DNA of 64,000 nt from Alphaproteobacteria bacterium (GCA_023898745.1 CP060237.1:248001-312000), one strand, 5' to 3'. Shown: positions 9,102 to 18,561, counted from the stretch's first letter. Notes: generated from the sequence alone by a model not told the origin. Numbers and translations are program-made.

Positions 9102-9440
9102 CTATCCCCTTATCAATTCAAAGAAAAATTTTATTGTCCTAAAAAATAAGAATAATATCGATCCACCGATCAAAAAATACCCTAAAATATCTACCGCCAA
9201 AGGAAAAACTTCGGATGTAGTCTTTTTCACACTGCTAAGCGTTTTACCTGATACATCATTAGGATCAAGAATCTTTGCAATTTCTGTTGAAATTTCAAGC
9301 AATCCAACACCTAGAAGAAAAATGAGCCCAGCAACAATGACGGACAAAACATATTGGATGAATTCATCTAATAAAGAATGTTTGCAGCTCACTTGCTCTC
9401 CAGAGTCAGTACCTGCTCCAGCTGTCGATAAATCTACCAC
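9102..9440 (-). CDS. Small membrane protein of unknown function
   Basis: 112 residues with a GTG start at 9440. Two hydrophobic helices are visible (about residues 28-50 and 85-108), separated by a charged loop with ISTEIAKILDP. The family is not recognised, although the layout resembles small YqhA/DUF1622-like two-helix proteins. No clear ribosome site. It lies between a repeat cluster and tRNA-Lys on the same strand. Confidence 0.5.
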   Translation of the reverse strand: MVDLSTAGAGTDSGEQVSCKHSLLDEFIQYVLSVIVAGLIFLLGVGLLEISTEIAKILDPNDVSGKTLSSVKKTTSEVFPLAVDILGYFLIGGSILFLFFRTIKFFFELIRG

Positions 9441-9488
9441 GGATCTAAACTAGATTTCATCTCTTACATATATCTTAACATGAAAAAA

Positions 9489-9564
9489 TGGCAGGCGCTA
9501 TAGGATTCGAACCTATGACCTACTGATTAAGAGTCAGCCGCTCTACCAACTGAGCTAAGCGCCC
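9489..9564 (-). tRNA. tRNA-Lys (anticodon CTT)
   Basis: 76-base cloverleaf with encoded CCA. The D arm (AGCTCAGTTGG) and T loop (GGTTCGAATCC) are intact. The anticodon stem CUGA/UCAG encloses CUCUUAA, giving CUU. The first acceptor pair is G-U. Confidence 0.92.
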
Positions 9565-9580
9565 GAAAGAATCCTTTCGG
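9563..9580. other. Hairpin abutting the tRNA-Lys 5' end
   Basis: A perfect 7-base stem CCGAAAG/CTTTCGG with a 4-base loop. Two bases overlap the tRNA 5' end. It may be a processing signal or the 3' end of the upstream minus-strand mRNA; no T-run follows. Confidence 0.45.
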
Positions 9581-9633
9581 ATAGGTCCATTAAACCAAGT
9601 TGAGCGCAATTTTGCAATACCAAAATACATCTC

Positions 9634-11808
9634 TCAACAAAAACAAGTGGTCTTTTTAGACTCTTGCACTCTTTGGAACGTTTTTGTTAACTCCAGCAAC
9701 TCCCCTATCTTTTGCTTTGCTGCATCTGTGATAGCGCCTTTTTGACTATCGCGCAACACCCCTTCAAACTCAACAATATCATCCCATTTAATACTCAATT
9801 TCTCTAAGAAAGTTTTATATGTTTGCGTATATTTATCTTGCTGAAATCTTAAAAGGTTAAGACGTGCAATCAATATTTTCAGCCTTTTTACACCCTCTGG
9901 CGTAAAATGCACAGCTAAAGCATCTATTTGCGATTCAGACACAACAGTAGATCGCAATAAAAAATCTTCAAAAAAAGATGCTTCGATTGGCATATTCAAT
10001 TCTTCTAACAACTGCTTAATCCCCCTTAAACCATCCCTAAAATCCTTAAGATTTGGCATAAAGTCTAACCTCTCTAAAAGCTCACATACACGAGTTGCAC
10101 CTTCTTCCTTCCCCTCAACTGCTAAAATCAGAGCTTTTGTTTTTAAATTTTGCACAAAATCCTTATAAAATTTTCTGAAGTCGGCTCGCGCACTAATAGC
10201 TTCAGTTGGAAACTCTTCCATCACAACACGTCTTGCTGTCCGGAGCGAATAAAGCATCGATGCAGGAGTTCGTTTAGAGTCTGGCTGCCCCATTGCCAAC
10301 TCATCCTCTTTGTCTAATGCGTTATCGCTAGGAATACTATTAAATTTTTGAGGTTCACGAATATATGTACTCAAAACTCTCATAAATCCAAACACAGTCT
10401 TTTGTCTATTCAAAGACTCTAAAAAAGAAAAATAAATCCACCCCTCAACATTACTTAAAGCCAAATTTCTAGCATTATTCAGATTCTGACAAAATAACGC
10501 AAATTCATCTGACAAATTTCCCACTACTGGCAACAAACGAGCTTTTAGCCCTTCTATTCTGCCTCGAGATATCCCAATACTATTCAATAAAATGCGCTGT
10601 AAATTCTCATCTCTCAACTTATTTTCATTCAAAAATTTCCATATCTCTATTAATCTCTCTCTAAAAATCGGCCCGCCCGGACTATATCTTAAAATTTCAA
10701 ATTGTTGCTCTAATTCCAAACGCTTTGATTCATTGCTCAATCTTTTCATCATATCAGCTTTAGCTGCAAAAAAACTGTCGAGATTCGACCCCAGAACACT
10801 CTGAGGAGAAAGTCTATTGGAAGGCTGTTCATAGAAAGCTGCTGCTTTTTGTTGTTGAAATGCTTTTTCGCGTTCTGATACTAATAAATACAACAGCTCC
10901 TCAACAAAAGTTTTATCTACCTTATCTGCTGCGACTTTACATAACTCCCCTTCCTGATCCAATTCCTTCATATAAGGAACTGTCGCAAACATATCAGGCT
11001 TACGAATGTAGGTGCTTAAAACACTCATAAACCCTGATAAGGTCTGTTGTTTATCAAGCATATATAAAAAGTGCGTATAACGATGGTGTGTTAAATCATC
11101 ACCAACACCCATCCTTTCCACACTCAATGTTTGACACAAATCTTTGAATTTTCGAGACAATGCACTGCAAAGAAAACGATTTGCTAAACTTTCGATGGTT
11201 TGGGAAGATACCTCTAAAATCGCGGTTGTAGAAAAAGACAATAGCTCCTCTAAAGGTCTTAAGTTTAGACGACCTACCCCTGCTGACTGAGTCGAAATCC
11301 TGTCACGCATGGAGTATAAAATATCCACACCTTCTCTAAAGGAAACTTTTCCTAACTGACTTATTGATGCATCACCGTCACGCAAATATAATTTTAAGTC
11401 GCTCGAAATTTCTTGAAATTCATCACAATAAGCCCTGAATTTCTTTCTATCTTCACCGCTGCTAAACATATCTCCAGCAAAAAAAGTGTTAGGCATAGTC
11501 ACGGTGCTTCTTCGTTGTTTGTTTCTTGCACTTGCAAAAGAGCCGTTCATGGGACTAAGACTTGGACTTAAGGCGGTAGGATCCAGTTTAAAAGGCTCCG
11601 GAGACCCTTGTATAGAACTTGTTTGCTGGCGCACTGGAGGAGAAGTCACTACATCCTCATCCTCAGTATCATTATCATTGTCCATCCATACCCCAAAAAT
11701 AGCGCTCTCTCCTTCTATATACCTAAAATCACCTAAGTCTACAGTATCGGAGGGAGTGCTCTTATAGCTATCAGATGGACTAGCAGCAAATAATATAGAG
11801 AACAGCAT
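9634..11808 (-). CDS. Large helical protein with internal duplication and mini-leader
   Basis: 724 residues, starting MLFSILFAASPSDS. Residues 10-110 are Ser/Thr/Asp-rich and probably disordered. The rest is alpha-helical. A block is present twice, near residues 245-290 and 463-505: each copy has GFM, then VLSTYIR, P, F and P, and an LDxExEL end. Between and after the copies are long amphipathic helices. I do not recognise the family. The second half has a weak feel of formin FH2 helices, which I regard as speculation only. The leader suggests export, and the composition suits an effector. Confidence 0.65.
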   Translation of the reverse strand: MLFSILFAASPSDSYKSTPSDTVDLGDFRYIEGESAIFGVWMDNDNDTEDEDVVTSPPVRQQTSSIQGSPEPFKLDPTALSPSLSPMNGSFASARNKQRRSTVTMPNTFFAGDMFSSGEDRKKFRAYCDEFQEISSDLKLYLRDGDASISQLGKVSFREGVDILYSMRDRISTQSAGVGRLNLRPLEELLSFSTTAILEVSSQTIESLANRFLCSALSRKFKDLCQTLSVERMGVGDDLTHHRYTHFLYMLDKQQTLSGFMSVLSTYIRKPDMFATVPYMKELDQEGELCKVAADKVDKTFVEELLYLLVSEREKAFQQQKAAAFYEQPSNRLSPQSVLGSNLDSFFAAKADMMKRLSNESKRLELEQQFEILRYSPGGPIFRERLIEIWKFLNENKLRDENLQRILLNSIGISRGRIEGLKARLLPVVGNLSDEFALFCQNLNNARNLALSNVEGWIYFSFLESLNRQKTVFGFMRVLSTYIREPQKFNSIPSDNALDKEDELAMGQPDSKRTPASMLYSLRTARRVVMEEFPTEAISARADFRKFYKDFVQNLKTKALILAVEGKEEGATRVCELLERLDFMPNLKDFRDGLRGIKQLLEELNMPIEASFFEDFLLRSTVVSESQIDALAVHFTPEGVKRLKILIARLNLLRFQQDKYTQTYKTFLEKLSIKWDDIVEFEGVLRDSQKGAITDAAKQKIGELLELTKTFQRVQESKKTTCFC

Positions 11809-11879
11809 AAATATAATACCTCTCTGTTCACCTATTTATTTCGCAAAAAACTGTTATAAAAGTTAACAAATGGTTAACA

Positions 11880-11961
11880 TGGATTGCCACGCGTTCTAAC
11901 GAACGCTCGCAATGACGCACTGCCCATCATCATGAGAAGCGGAGTGATGTGGTGATCTAGG
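11880..11961. repeat. Palindromic repeats, modules C + A
   Basis: TGGATTGCCACGCGTTCTAA to CGCAATGACG (module C, reverse arm) followed by a worn ATCATCATGAGAAGCGGAGT arm of module A. Confidence 0.75.
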
Positions 11962-11979
11962 GTATACATCACACCATCT

Positions 11980-12543
11980 TCACCTTTTTTCAAAAAACCC
12001 AGACCCCATCACAACACCATCCACACGATACTGCTGCACTATCTTTATTGTCTCTTCATTAACACCACCATCAACCCATACCTCAAGACATGGATTGACA
12101 TCTTTTAGTATTGTAATTTTATTTAACATATCCATTAACATATTCTGCCCAGAAAAACCGGCCTTAACTGTCATCAATAAAATAGATTTTATATCTTTTA
12201 TATAAGGCAAAACATCACTAACATTTGTTTCAACATTTATCGAAACATATTCTGCATGTTTTAGTTTTTCAAAAGGCACGTATAGTTTTCTATGTGGAAT
12301 GTTTTTATAGACGTTATACATTGCATCAAAACAATCAATCATAAGATGCATATCAATAGGAATATTTGTGTTTTCAGCAATATCTCTAACTAAATCAGGG
12401 CCAAAAGCGATATTTGGCACAAAATGCCCATCCATGACATCTATATGCAATGAATCCACATCTTGTGCAGCTTCTATTTTATGTAATACATCTTTGAGAT
12501 TAATCCACGAGGGAGTTGCAAGAAGTGAAATGCTTTTTTTCAT
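11980..12543 (-). CDS. rpe: Ribulose-phosphate 3-epimerase, shortened
   Basis: 187 residues; the family is usually about 220. The enzyme interconverts ribulose-5-phosphate and xylulose-5-phosphate. Seen: HIDVMDGHFVPN at 33-44 (metal His33 and Asp35), DMHLM with His66, MTVKAGFSGQ at 124-133 in place of the usual VNPGFGGQ, and the DGGVN loop with catalytic Asp158. The C-terminus stops shortly after the phosphate-binding GSGFF, so the final helix is missing, and the middle is also trimmed. All catalytic residues remain, so it is probably active. Confidence 0.88.
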   Translation of the reverse strand: MKKSISLLATPSWINLKDVLHKIEAAQDVDSLHIDVMDGHFVPNIAFGPDLVRDIAENTNIPIDMHLMIDCFDAMYNVYKNIPHRKLYVPFEKLKHAEYVSINVETNVSDVLPYIKDIKSILLMTVKAGFSGQNMLMDMLNKITILKDVNPCLEVWVDGGVNEETIKIVQQYRVDGVVMGSGFFEKR

Positions 12544-12556
12544 AACTTTGTCCTTT

Positions 12557-12622
12557 CGTCACCACGAAGAGCTGAGCTGCGTGGTGATCCATATGGATGG
12601 CCACGCTACGCTCACCATGACA
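12557..12622. repeat. Palindromic repeat, modules A + B
   Basis: CGTCACCACGAAGAGC arm and TGGATGGCCACGCTACGCTC arm, directly upstream of rpe and divergent from the RRM gene. The rest of 12544-12854 is an AT-only stretch and the RRM 5' leader. Confidence 0.75.
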
Positions 12623-12854
12623 ACATGTCGCCCTTTATTTATCTATGTCTCATATTAAAAGTTAACAAATAGTAAAAATGTATTAATAAACTATTAATAA
12701 AGTAAAATAATTTAAATATATAATATTTTTTAAATAACAAGATGTTCTTTAAAAAATATTTTAATTAACATTTTAATTAGAGGGAGGCAGAAAAAAACAT
12801 TTTTCGCCACAGTCCCGAACATCAGTCACCAAGTTTACGAAAGGATAAAGACCC

Positions 12855-13115
12855 ATGTCAGTTTACATCGGAAATATCGCATACACAGCAACATACGCAG
12901 ATTTAGAAGCATTATTTGGACAATATGGGGCTGTAGCAAAAGTTACCATCCCTCAAGATCACGAGAGAAATCGCATTAAAGGGTATGCGTTTATAGAATT
13001 CGAAGATAGTGCCGATGAAGACAAAGCAATTGAAGCGCTTAATAAAGCGCAACACATGGGTCGCTCCCTAAAAGTGGAAAAAGCGATTGATAAATCTGCG
13101 AAGGTGTTTGGATAA
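12855..13115 (+). CDS. Single-RRM RNA-binding protein
   Basis: 86 residues with one complete RRM: RNP2 VYIGNI at 3-8 and RNP1 KGYAFIEF at 42-49, with aromatic Tyr44 and Phe46 available for RNA stacking. Small bacterial RRM proteins bind single-stranded RNA in the cytosol and are often cold-responsive. A ribosome site AAGGA lies upstream of the ATG. The preceding 190 bases are extremely AT-rich, followed by an untranslated GAGGGAGGC stretch, compatible with a regulated 5' leader. It stands alone, between repeats. Confidence 0.9.
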   Translation: MSVYIGNIAYTATYADLEALFGQYGAVAKVTIPQDHERNRIKGYAFIEFEDSADEDKAIEALNKAQHMGRSLKVEKAIDKSAKVFG

Positions 13116-13124
13116 GCGGAAGCG

Positions 13125-13319
13125 CGTCATCACGAGCCTTGCGTAGCAAGGCGTGGTGATCCAGAAAAACATGGATGGCCACACCGCCTTCGCTAAAGCT
13201 ACGGCGCGCTCGCCATGACGGTCGTTGTCCTTATATTTTTCTATCAATTTCTCTAGAAGAAAAGCTTGCATGGTTAAGCGTTTAAGACTTTTTTGGATTT
13301 TAGAAAATTCGTGGGGATG
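13125..13319. repeat. Long direct repeat, copy 1 (about 195 bases)
   Basis: A module A/B palindrome (CGTCATCACGAGCCTTGCG...CGCCATGACGG) continues into a unique tail (GTCCTTATAT...AGAAGAAAAGCTTGCATGG...AATTCGTGGGGATG). A nearly identical copy is at 30999-31192. A third copy at 22126-22169 lacks the middle of the tail. Confidence 0.85.
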
Positions 13320-13348
13320 CGTCAGATCACGAGGAGCTCACGGAATAT

Positions 13349-13447
13349 CGTCATCACGAGGAGCGCAGCGACGTGGTGATCCATGGAGAGATAGTCCGCC
13401 TATGCTCTTTGAGCTTCGGCGAGACATCCGCTACGCTCGCAATGACG
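13349..13447. repeat. Palindromic repeat, modules A + partial E + C end
   Basis: CGTCATCACGAGGAGCGCAG arm, then a partial module E (GAGCTTCGGCGAGACATCC), then CGCTCGCAATGACG. It lies just downstream of the tig stop. Confidence 0.8.
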
Positions 13448-13461
13448 CATTTCCGCGCGGG

Positions 13462-14853
13462 TTATACGCCAACCAAAATTCCTGGCATGATCTCGTCATA
13501 CAACGCGAAAACTTCTATAATATCTGCTATTGGTTTTTGCGTCAGTGTAGCGTTTTTGTGACAAAGATCAAGAGCTTTCGTTTCAAAAATGCGTGACATG
13601 ATACGCTTTGCAAAATTTTCATTTTTCTTCAAAAATTCTACGGCTTGCTCAAAAGGCACGCCATAATTTTGTGCATACTCTATCAATGCTTTACGCATAT
13701 CCATTTCTGTAACTTGAAGATCCTTCGCATATGCATCTCTCATTTTCATGAAAATTTCATGCGCCTTGATGCGACGCTTTGCTAAACGCTCAAATTCAGC
13801 TTCGTTTTCTTTTGGTGTTCTGATGATATCTTCCTGCAGAATGATTCCATTCTCTTTAGCTTTCTTTTGCTCTTCTTCAAAGCTTTTTTTGATATCTTGA
13901 ATTGCATTTTCTACCAATCGAGCAGACATGCCAAAGTCATATGTATCATCAATGGCATCTAACGTTCTTCTTCTATGAATGATATCTAAATAATCCGTAA
14001 CGAGTTGTCCGCCAAATTCTTGTGTCAATTGCAACTTCAATTGATCCAAGTCTTTTAGGTCAGGATTTTTTTCTTGAAGTTTTTTCAACAATCCACTCTC
14101 ATTGAGCTTTCCAAGAGTATAAATTTTCACAACCTTGATAGAAACCTTATGTTTCTTACCAGCTAAGAATTTAGATGGTTGTGTTTTTGGAAAGGTAATC
14201 TCAAATGTTTTTTCTTCATTGAGTTTCATGCCCTCAAGCTGCTTTATGAAATCTTTCCCTAAGAAAGACTCATCCCCCATGTATACATCTAACTTTCTGT
14301 TGGAAAACGCTTCCATTTTTAATTTGTCATCGTGATATACATCAATATGAATCACAACAAAATGATCTTTCCCAACTGGCTTGTCTTTCACTTCTTTATC
14401 GAACTCTACGCGCTCAGTTAGTAGAATGCGATTTAATACTTGATCTTGCAGTTTTTTGCTTTCAACATCAACGTAATAGTTGTTGAGCTTAAGATCTTTC
14501 AATTCTTTCAATTTAAAATCAGACACTGTGTCGTAAGTCACATTAAAATCCAAAACATTATCTTTTTCTGGATTGAATCTTACGTCCACATCTTTTTTAT
14601 CAATTTTATGTTTTTTTGCAATATCATCTAAGCTTTCTTCTAAAAGCTCAACGCGCACTTGACGCTCAAACTTGTGGCCTTGTTGTCTTTTAACGAGTTC
14701 TAAAGGGGCTTTTCCTTTTCTGAATCCATCGATAATGATGTTTGCACTTTCTTTTTGTATAACCGCTTCAAACTTCTTATCAAAGTCTGCTTTAGAAATT
14801 TGCACATGGAACTCTTTGGATAACTCTTCGTCTCTAACAACACTTAGTTTCAT
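13462..14853 (-). CDS. tig: Trigger factor
   Basis: 463 residues, normal length. Cytosolic chaperone that binds the ribosome at the peptide exit and has peptidyl-prolyl isomerase activity. The ribosome-docking signature GFRKGKAP is at 43-50. The FKBP-like domain spans about 150-245 (GKDHFVVIHIDVY start, LEGMKLNEEKTFEITFP end). The long helical C-terminal arms follow. The substitution of FVVIHIDVY for the usual FDG-type pocket suggests weak isomerase activity, which is inference. The tRNA-Leu on the same strand lies upstream. Confidence 0.93.
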   Translation of the reverse strand: MKLSVVRDEELSKEFHVQISKADFDKKFEAVIQKESANIIIDGFRKGKAPLELVKRQQGHKFERQVRVELLEESLDDIAKKHKIDKKDVDVRFNPEKDNVLDFNVTYDTVSDFKLKELKDLKLNNYYVDVESKKLQDQVLNRILLTERVEFDKEVKDKPVGKDHFVVIHIDVYHDDKLKMEAFSNRKLDVYMGDESFLGKDFIKQLEGMKLNEEKTFEITFPKTQPSKFLAGKKHKVSIKVVKIYTLGKLNESGLLKKLQEKNPDLKDLDQLKLQLTQEFGGQLVTDYLDIIHRRRTLDAIDDTYDFGMSARLVENAIQDIKKSFEEEQKKAKENGIILQEDIIRTPKENEAEFERLAKRRIKAHEIFMKMRDAYAKDLQVTEMDMRKALIEYAQNYGVPFEQAVEFLKKNENFAKRIMSRIFETKALDLCHKNATLTQKPIADIIEVFALYDEIMPGILVGV

Positions 14854-14878
14854 TTTTGTGGCCTTTCTGTTTTTATGG

Positions 14879-14996
14879 ATAGTCCGCCTTCGCGCTTACG
14901 CTTCGGCGAGACATCCACTTCGCACACTCCGACTCGATCGATCTCGTCGTAGCTATCCGCCATAGCCCTTTGGGCGACGGCGGAAGCGAAGAAGGA
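14879..14996. repeat. Module E repeat abutting tRNA-Leu
   Basis: CCGCCTTCGCGCTTACGCTTC through CTCGTCGTAGC to an inverted CCGCCATAGCCC/GGGCGACGGCGG core. It runs up to the encoded CCA end of tRNA-Leu. Confidence 0.75.
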
Positions 14997-15081
14997 TGGT
15001 GCGGATAGAGGGACTCGAACCCCCACAGCTCTCGCCACAAGAACCTAAATCTTGCGTGTCTACCAATTTCACCACATCCGC
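14997..15081 (-). tRNA. tRNA-Leu (anticodon TAG)
   Basis: 85-base class II tRNA with a long variable arm and encoded CCA. The anticodon stem CAAGA/UCUUG encloses UUUAGGU, giving UAG. The T loop GGTTCGAGTCC is intact. Confidence 0.92.
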
Positions 15082-15199
15082 ATACGGTCATTATAGTGAA
15101 TTTTCATTAGAAAGAGAAGATGCAAACACATTCTTATTTGACTTGTTTTAAGATTATTTTTTCCTAAAACCATAATTACCACACACCAAATGGTAAATT

Positions 15200-15433
15200 A
15201 TGGTTTTTATCAAAGCAAATTCATGTGATGATTTTTCTCAGGTGACGGTTTTAACAGGCCTATGTGTAAAACTGCGTGAAGAAATAGAAGTGTTTGAGCA
15301 TGTGTCTGAAGATTTAAAGAGTTGTTTGGATGTGTTACAAAAAGATGGTTTGAAGGAATTAGAAAAGGCATCTCATTTTGTTGAAAGAGCGGCAGCCTGG
15401 CAAAATCCCGAAGGGGCTGTGGCGGATTCGTGA
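15200..15433 (+). CDS. Possible small helical protein, repeat-derived C-terminus
   Basis: 77 residues, starting MVFIKANSCDD. Residues 20-65 form charged amphipathic helices. The last ten residues come from a repeat arm (GGCTGTGGCGGATTCGTGATG). There is no ribosome site. It may be a small gene whose 3' end was overwritten by a repeat, or chance. I see no family. Confidence 0.3.
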   Translation: MVFIKANSCDDFSQVTVLTGLCVKLREEIEVFEHVSEDLKSCLDVLQKDGLKELEKASHFVERAAAWQNPEGAVADS

Positions 15434-15450
15434 TGACGATATGCTGGACT

Positions 15451-15489
15451 CGTCATTGCGAGCATTCTTGAGAATGCGTCGCAATCCAC
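15451..15489. repeat. Module C repeat
   Basis: CGTCATTGCGAGCATTCTTG...GCGTCGCAATCCA, the forward arm of the CGCAATGACG family. Confidence 0.7.
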
Positions 15490-15575
15490 AAACACTGCCA
15501 TATAACAGTTTACTCTCCCTTGAATATCTTTTAATTCTTCCGTAACATGCGGTAGAACTTTCAAAACCTTGAAAT

Positions 15576-16724
15576 ATGTTTTTACTTTTTATCAATGCTT
15601 CCAGTTGGAACTGGCTTGTGCCACAATTTGTGTCAAACTGGTTAACCCCTACTCAACAACAGCAACAAGTCGCTATAGGACCTGGAATGACGGGCACAAC
15701 ACCAGTCCAAATTTCTGCTAGCACGGCAGCAAGTGCCCCCACCCAACAGCAAGCGGAAATTAACAAATTAAAAACCTTGCTAGACGCTAAAACACAAGAG
15801 GCTGAGACAGCAAGAAAAGAGAATCTCCAACTTGCCGAGCAATTAGGTGCAGCGAGAGCGATAGGAAGCAGCGCAGAAACTCACTTAGCCGCACTGCAAG
15901 CTGCAAATCAACAAATTGGCACCTTGAACACAATAAATGATGGAATTCTTAATGCATTAGAAGCTATGGCCGCTGGAAAAGAAAGCGCAGAGATGGTTTC
16001 AGGTCGTATTCGCGCATTAAGTCAATCTTTAAGCGCCGAAAAACTTAGCAAACTGGAGTTGCTAGATGACACTTTAAAACAATACAAGGCAAAAGCAAGC
16101 GCATTAGAATCTCAAATCGAAAAAGACAAAGCCAATGAAGAAACTTTACGAGAAGAGTTAAGACAGCAAAACTTACAAATTCGTGAAATCGAACAACAAA
16201 AAGAGCGTGTATCAACAGAAGCAAAACGCTATGAAATACGCTTACAAAATGTTCAAAAAGCATTAGATCGTCGAACATTTTATCATGAAGTTTTTGAGCC
16301 AAAATTAAATAAAGACCTCACAATTCAAGAGCTGGTTCACATGATTCAATCATGGTTTTCAGAACGAATGAAAAGAGAGGGTTCGGATAAAGTGACACAA
16401 GACTTTCCAATCGACACAACAACACCGCCTAACGCATTTCTTAAAATGTTAGAAGAACATACAACGAGAGATCGCTTATGCACCAATCTATCACCTAACG
16501 TCTTTACTTTTCTCACCAATAGTTTTCAAGTTGTTCAAATGACGCGATTCTTAGATATGGTAGTAGCTAAAGCTATAGGAGACTTTCTTAATCCTTCTCA
16601 AACATATGAATTAGAAATCAAAACATTTGATGCGCGATTAAAAGAGGTTCAAGCAGGGACGCAAATTATAGTTCCAGCAACTCACGGTTTTTACCCTTGC
16701 GGACATTCAGCAAGTAAGTGGTGA
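15576..16724 (+). CDS. Coiled-coil protein with mini-leader
   Basis: 382 residues, starting MFLLFINASSWNWL. Residues about 25-55 are Gln/Ala/Thr-rich. About 60-240 is a long coiled coil with runs of Glu, Lys and Gln. About 245-382 is a globular segment with no recognised fold, containing two Cys (CTNLSPN and YPCGHSASKW) near the end. No strong ribosome site. I infer an exported structural or effector protein from the leader. It overlaps nothing. About 200 bases of featureless AT-rich sequence follow it (16725-16928). Confidence 0.65.
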   Translation: MFLLFINASSWNWLVPQFVSNWLTPTQQQQQVAIGPGMTGTTPVQISASTAASAPTQQQAEINKLKTLLDAKTQEAETARKENLQLAEQLGAARAIGSSAETHLAALQAANQQIGTLNTINDGILNALEAMAAGKESAEMVSGRIRALSQSLSAEKLSKLELLDDTLKQYKAKASALESQIEKDKANEETLREELRQQNLQIREIEQQKERVSTEAKRYEIRLQNVQKALDRRTFYHEVFEPKLNKDLTIQELVHMIQSWFSERMKREGSDKVTQDFPIDTTTPPNAFLKMLEEHTTRDRLCTNLSPNVFTFLTNSFQVVQMTRFLDMVVAKAIGDFLNPSQTYELEIKTFDARLKEVQAGTQIIVPATHGFYPCGHSASKW

Positions 16725-16931
16725 TCTTAACTACCACTCTCCGTCAAATTCTCAAAGTTAACAACTCATATCTCAAATTTGCCTTTTGTGACGCTGCCTT
16801 TATGCAATCACTGCCAACTTATTGAGCTTGCTTTTGCGTTTAATATATAAAACCCACATAGTGCCTTTTGTTAACTTAATGTAAAGATTTTCTTAACCAT
16901 TATTATTAGAACGCACCAAAAATAAAATATG

Positions 16932-17174
16932 ATGTTCATGTACTTTTTGTATACTTCAGCTTCAGATCCCTTAAAAAGCAATCTTAGCGAAACGCTTTGG
17001 CGCAGCTCAAACAATGTGGAATCGATTAACACTAACGAGGAAATGACTGACCCCTTTGCAGTAACACCTCAAGGGTTGGATATTATAGAGGACATACTAA
17101 ACAACTCTAAAACCGGTGCTTCAACTAAAAAAACCAAGTCTATTTGCCATCTTCCAAATTCTCAAACTTCGTAA
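16932..17174 (+). CDS. Short protein with mini-leader
   Basis: 80 residues from the second of two adjacent ATGs (16929 and 16932), giving MFMYFLYTSASDPL, which aligns with the mini-leader family. The rest is polar, rich in Asn, Ser and Thr, and probably disordered. The 3' end overlaps the convergent end of dnaB by 35 bases. No ribosome site. It could be a decayed remnant of a longer leader-bearing gene. Confidence 0.45.
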   Translation: MFMYFLYTSASDPLKSNLSETLWRSSNNVESINTNEEMTDPFAVTPQGLDIIEDILNNSKTGASTKKTKSICHLPNSQTS

Positions 17175-18561
17175 TTCTTCCATCAAACCCAAGTTTCACA
17201 CTTCCTACAGGACCATGACGTTGCTTTGCTACAATCAGCTCAGCTTTCTTGTGCAACTTGGCCATTTTATCTTTCCACTCAATATGCTTTGGGTCATTTT
17301 CATCTGCCGTTGGCATTTTGCGCGCTTCATAATATTCTGGACGGTATACAAACATTACAACGTCGGCATCTTGTTCGATGGTTCCAGATTCACGAAGGTC
17401 AGCCAATTGCGGGCGCTTATCTTCTCTTTGCTCAACCGCACGAGACAACTGGGATAGCGCTAAAATTGGAACATCCAATTCTTTAGCCAGGTTTTTCAAC
17501 AACCTTGTAATCTCGGAAATTTCTTGCACACGGCTATCATTGCTTTTTCTTTGGGCTGATAGCAATTGCAAATAGTCGATCACAATCATACCAATACCAT
17601 GCTGACGCTTTAATCTACGCGCTCTGTTACGCAAAGCCATAATAGATAAACCAGGTGTATCATCAATATACAAAGGTAAGTTTTGTAAATCGAAACTTGT
17701 TTTGGTGATGGTTTTGAAATCATGCTCATGAATTTCACCACGACGCATTTTATCAGATGGAATGTGTGCTTCAGCTGATAAAATACGAAGCGCCAATTGT
17801 TCGGATGACATTTCCAGTGAGAAGAATGCCACAGGCGCACCCGTCTCCTTGAATCGTTTCGCTGAATTAAATGCAATGTTCGTTGCTAAAGCGGTTTTAC
17901 CCATGGACGGACGTCCCGCTAAAATCAACAAGTCAGATTTATGAAATCCACCAAGCATATGATCCAAATCTTTAAAACCTGTGCCTACACCCACGATTTT
18001 ATCTGGGCTTTTAAATGCATGTTCTGTACTTTCTACAGCTGCATTCAAAGCCTGTTTAAAAGAAATAATGCTGTTCGTTTTATGCGTCGCAAGATGGAAT
18101 AATTTCTGCTCAGATTCTTCAATAATATCTTGAGAAGTTGTGTCTAGTTTAAAATCACGAGAATCGTTGACGATATGCTCACCAATATCAATCAATTCAC
18201 GTCTTAAATAAAGATCATAAATCGTGCGCGCATAATCTTCCACATTGATGACAGAAATCACATTGTTGGCTAAGGAGAATAAATATTCTTGACACTCTTT
18301 ATCTCCAAAATAGTTTTGCAATGTCGTTGGATCAGCAATTTTATTGCGATCTGCAAAATGCATAATTGCTGCATAAATTTCCCCGTGAAACGCATCAGCA
18401 AAATGCTCTGGTGCTAGAAATTCAATGATACTTTCCAAGCTTTTATTGTTAATCAAAAGCGCAGCTAGTAATGCTTGCTCAGCTTGCAAGTTTTGAGGCG
18501 CAACAAATGCATGCTCTTGAGAGCTATGATTCTCTTGTTTCAATTCTTTCACTTGCGCCAT
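17140..18561 (-). CDS. dnaB: Replicative DNA helicase DnaB
   Basis: 473 residues, normal length. The N-terminal DnaG-interacting helical domain is about 20-125. The RecA-like motor has Walker A GRPSMGKT at 216-223 and Walker B MIVIDYLQL near 320, and the SGTIEQDADVV segment is present. The hexamer unwinds the replication fork in the cytosol. No sign of an intein. The gene has its own upstream region next to a module D repeat and is convergent with the small mini-leader gene. Confidence 0.96.
   Translation of the reverse strand: MAQVKELKQENHSSQEHAFVAPQNLQAEQALLAALLINNKSLESIIEFLAPEHFADAFHGEIYAAIMHFADRNKIADPTTLQNYFGDKECQEYLFSLANNVISVINVEDYARTIYDLYLRRELIDIGEHIVNDSRDFKLDTTSQDIIEESEQKLFHLATHKTNSIISFKQALNAAVESTEHAFKSPDKIVGVGTGFKDLDHMLGGFHKSDLLILAGRPSMGKTALATNIAFNSAKRFKETGAPVAFFSLEMSSEQLALRILSAEAHIPSDKMRRGEIHEHDFKTITKTSFDLQNLPLYIDDTPGLSIMALRNRARRLKRQHGIGMIVIDYLQLLSAQRKSNDSRVQEISEITRLLKNLAKELDVPILALSQLSRAVEQREDKRPQLADLRESGTIEQDADVVMFVYRPEYYEARKMPTADENDPKHIEWKDKMAKLHKKAELIVAKQRHGPVGSVKLGFDGRITKFENLEDGK

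Noticed and set aside
13125..13447. CRISPR-like array, considered because of repeated palindromes
   Set aside because: Units differ in type and orientation, spacing is irregular, and there are no uniform spacers or cas genes.
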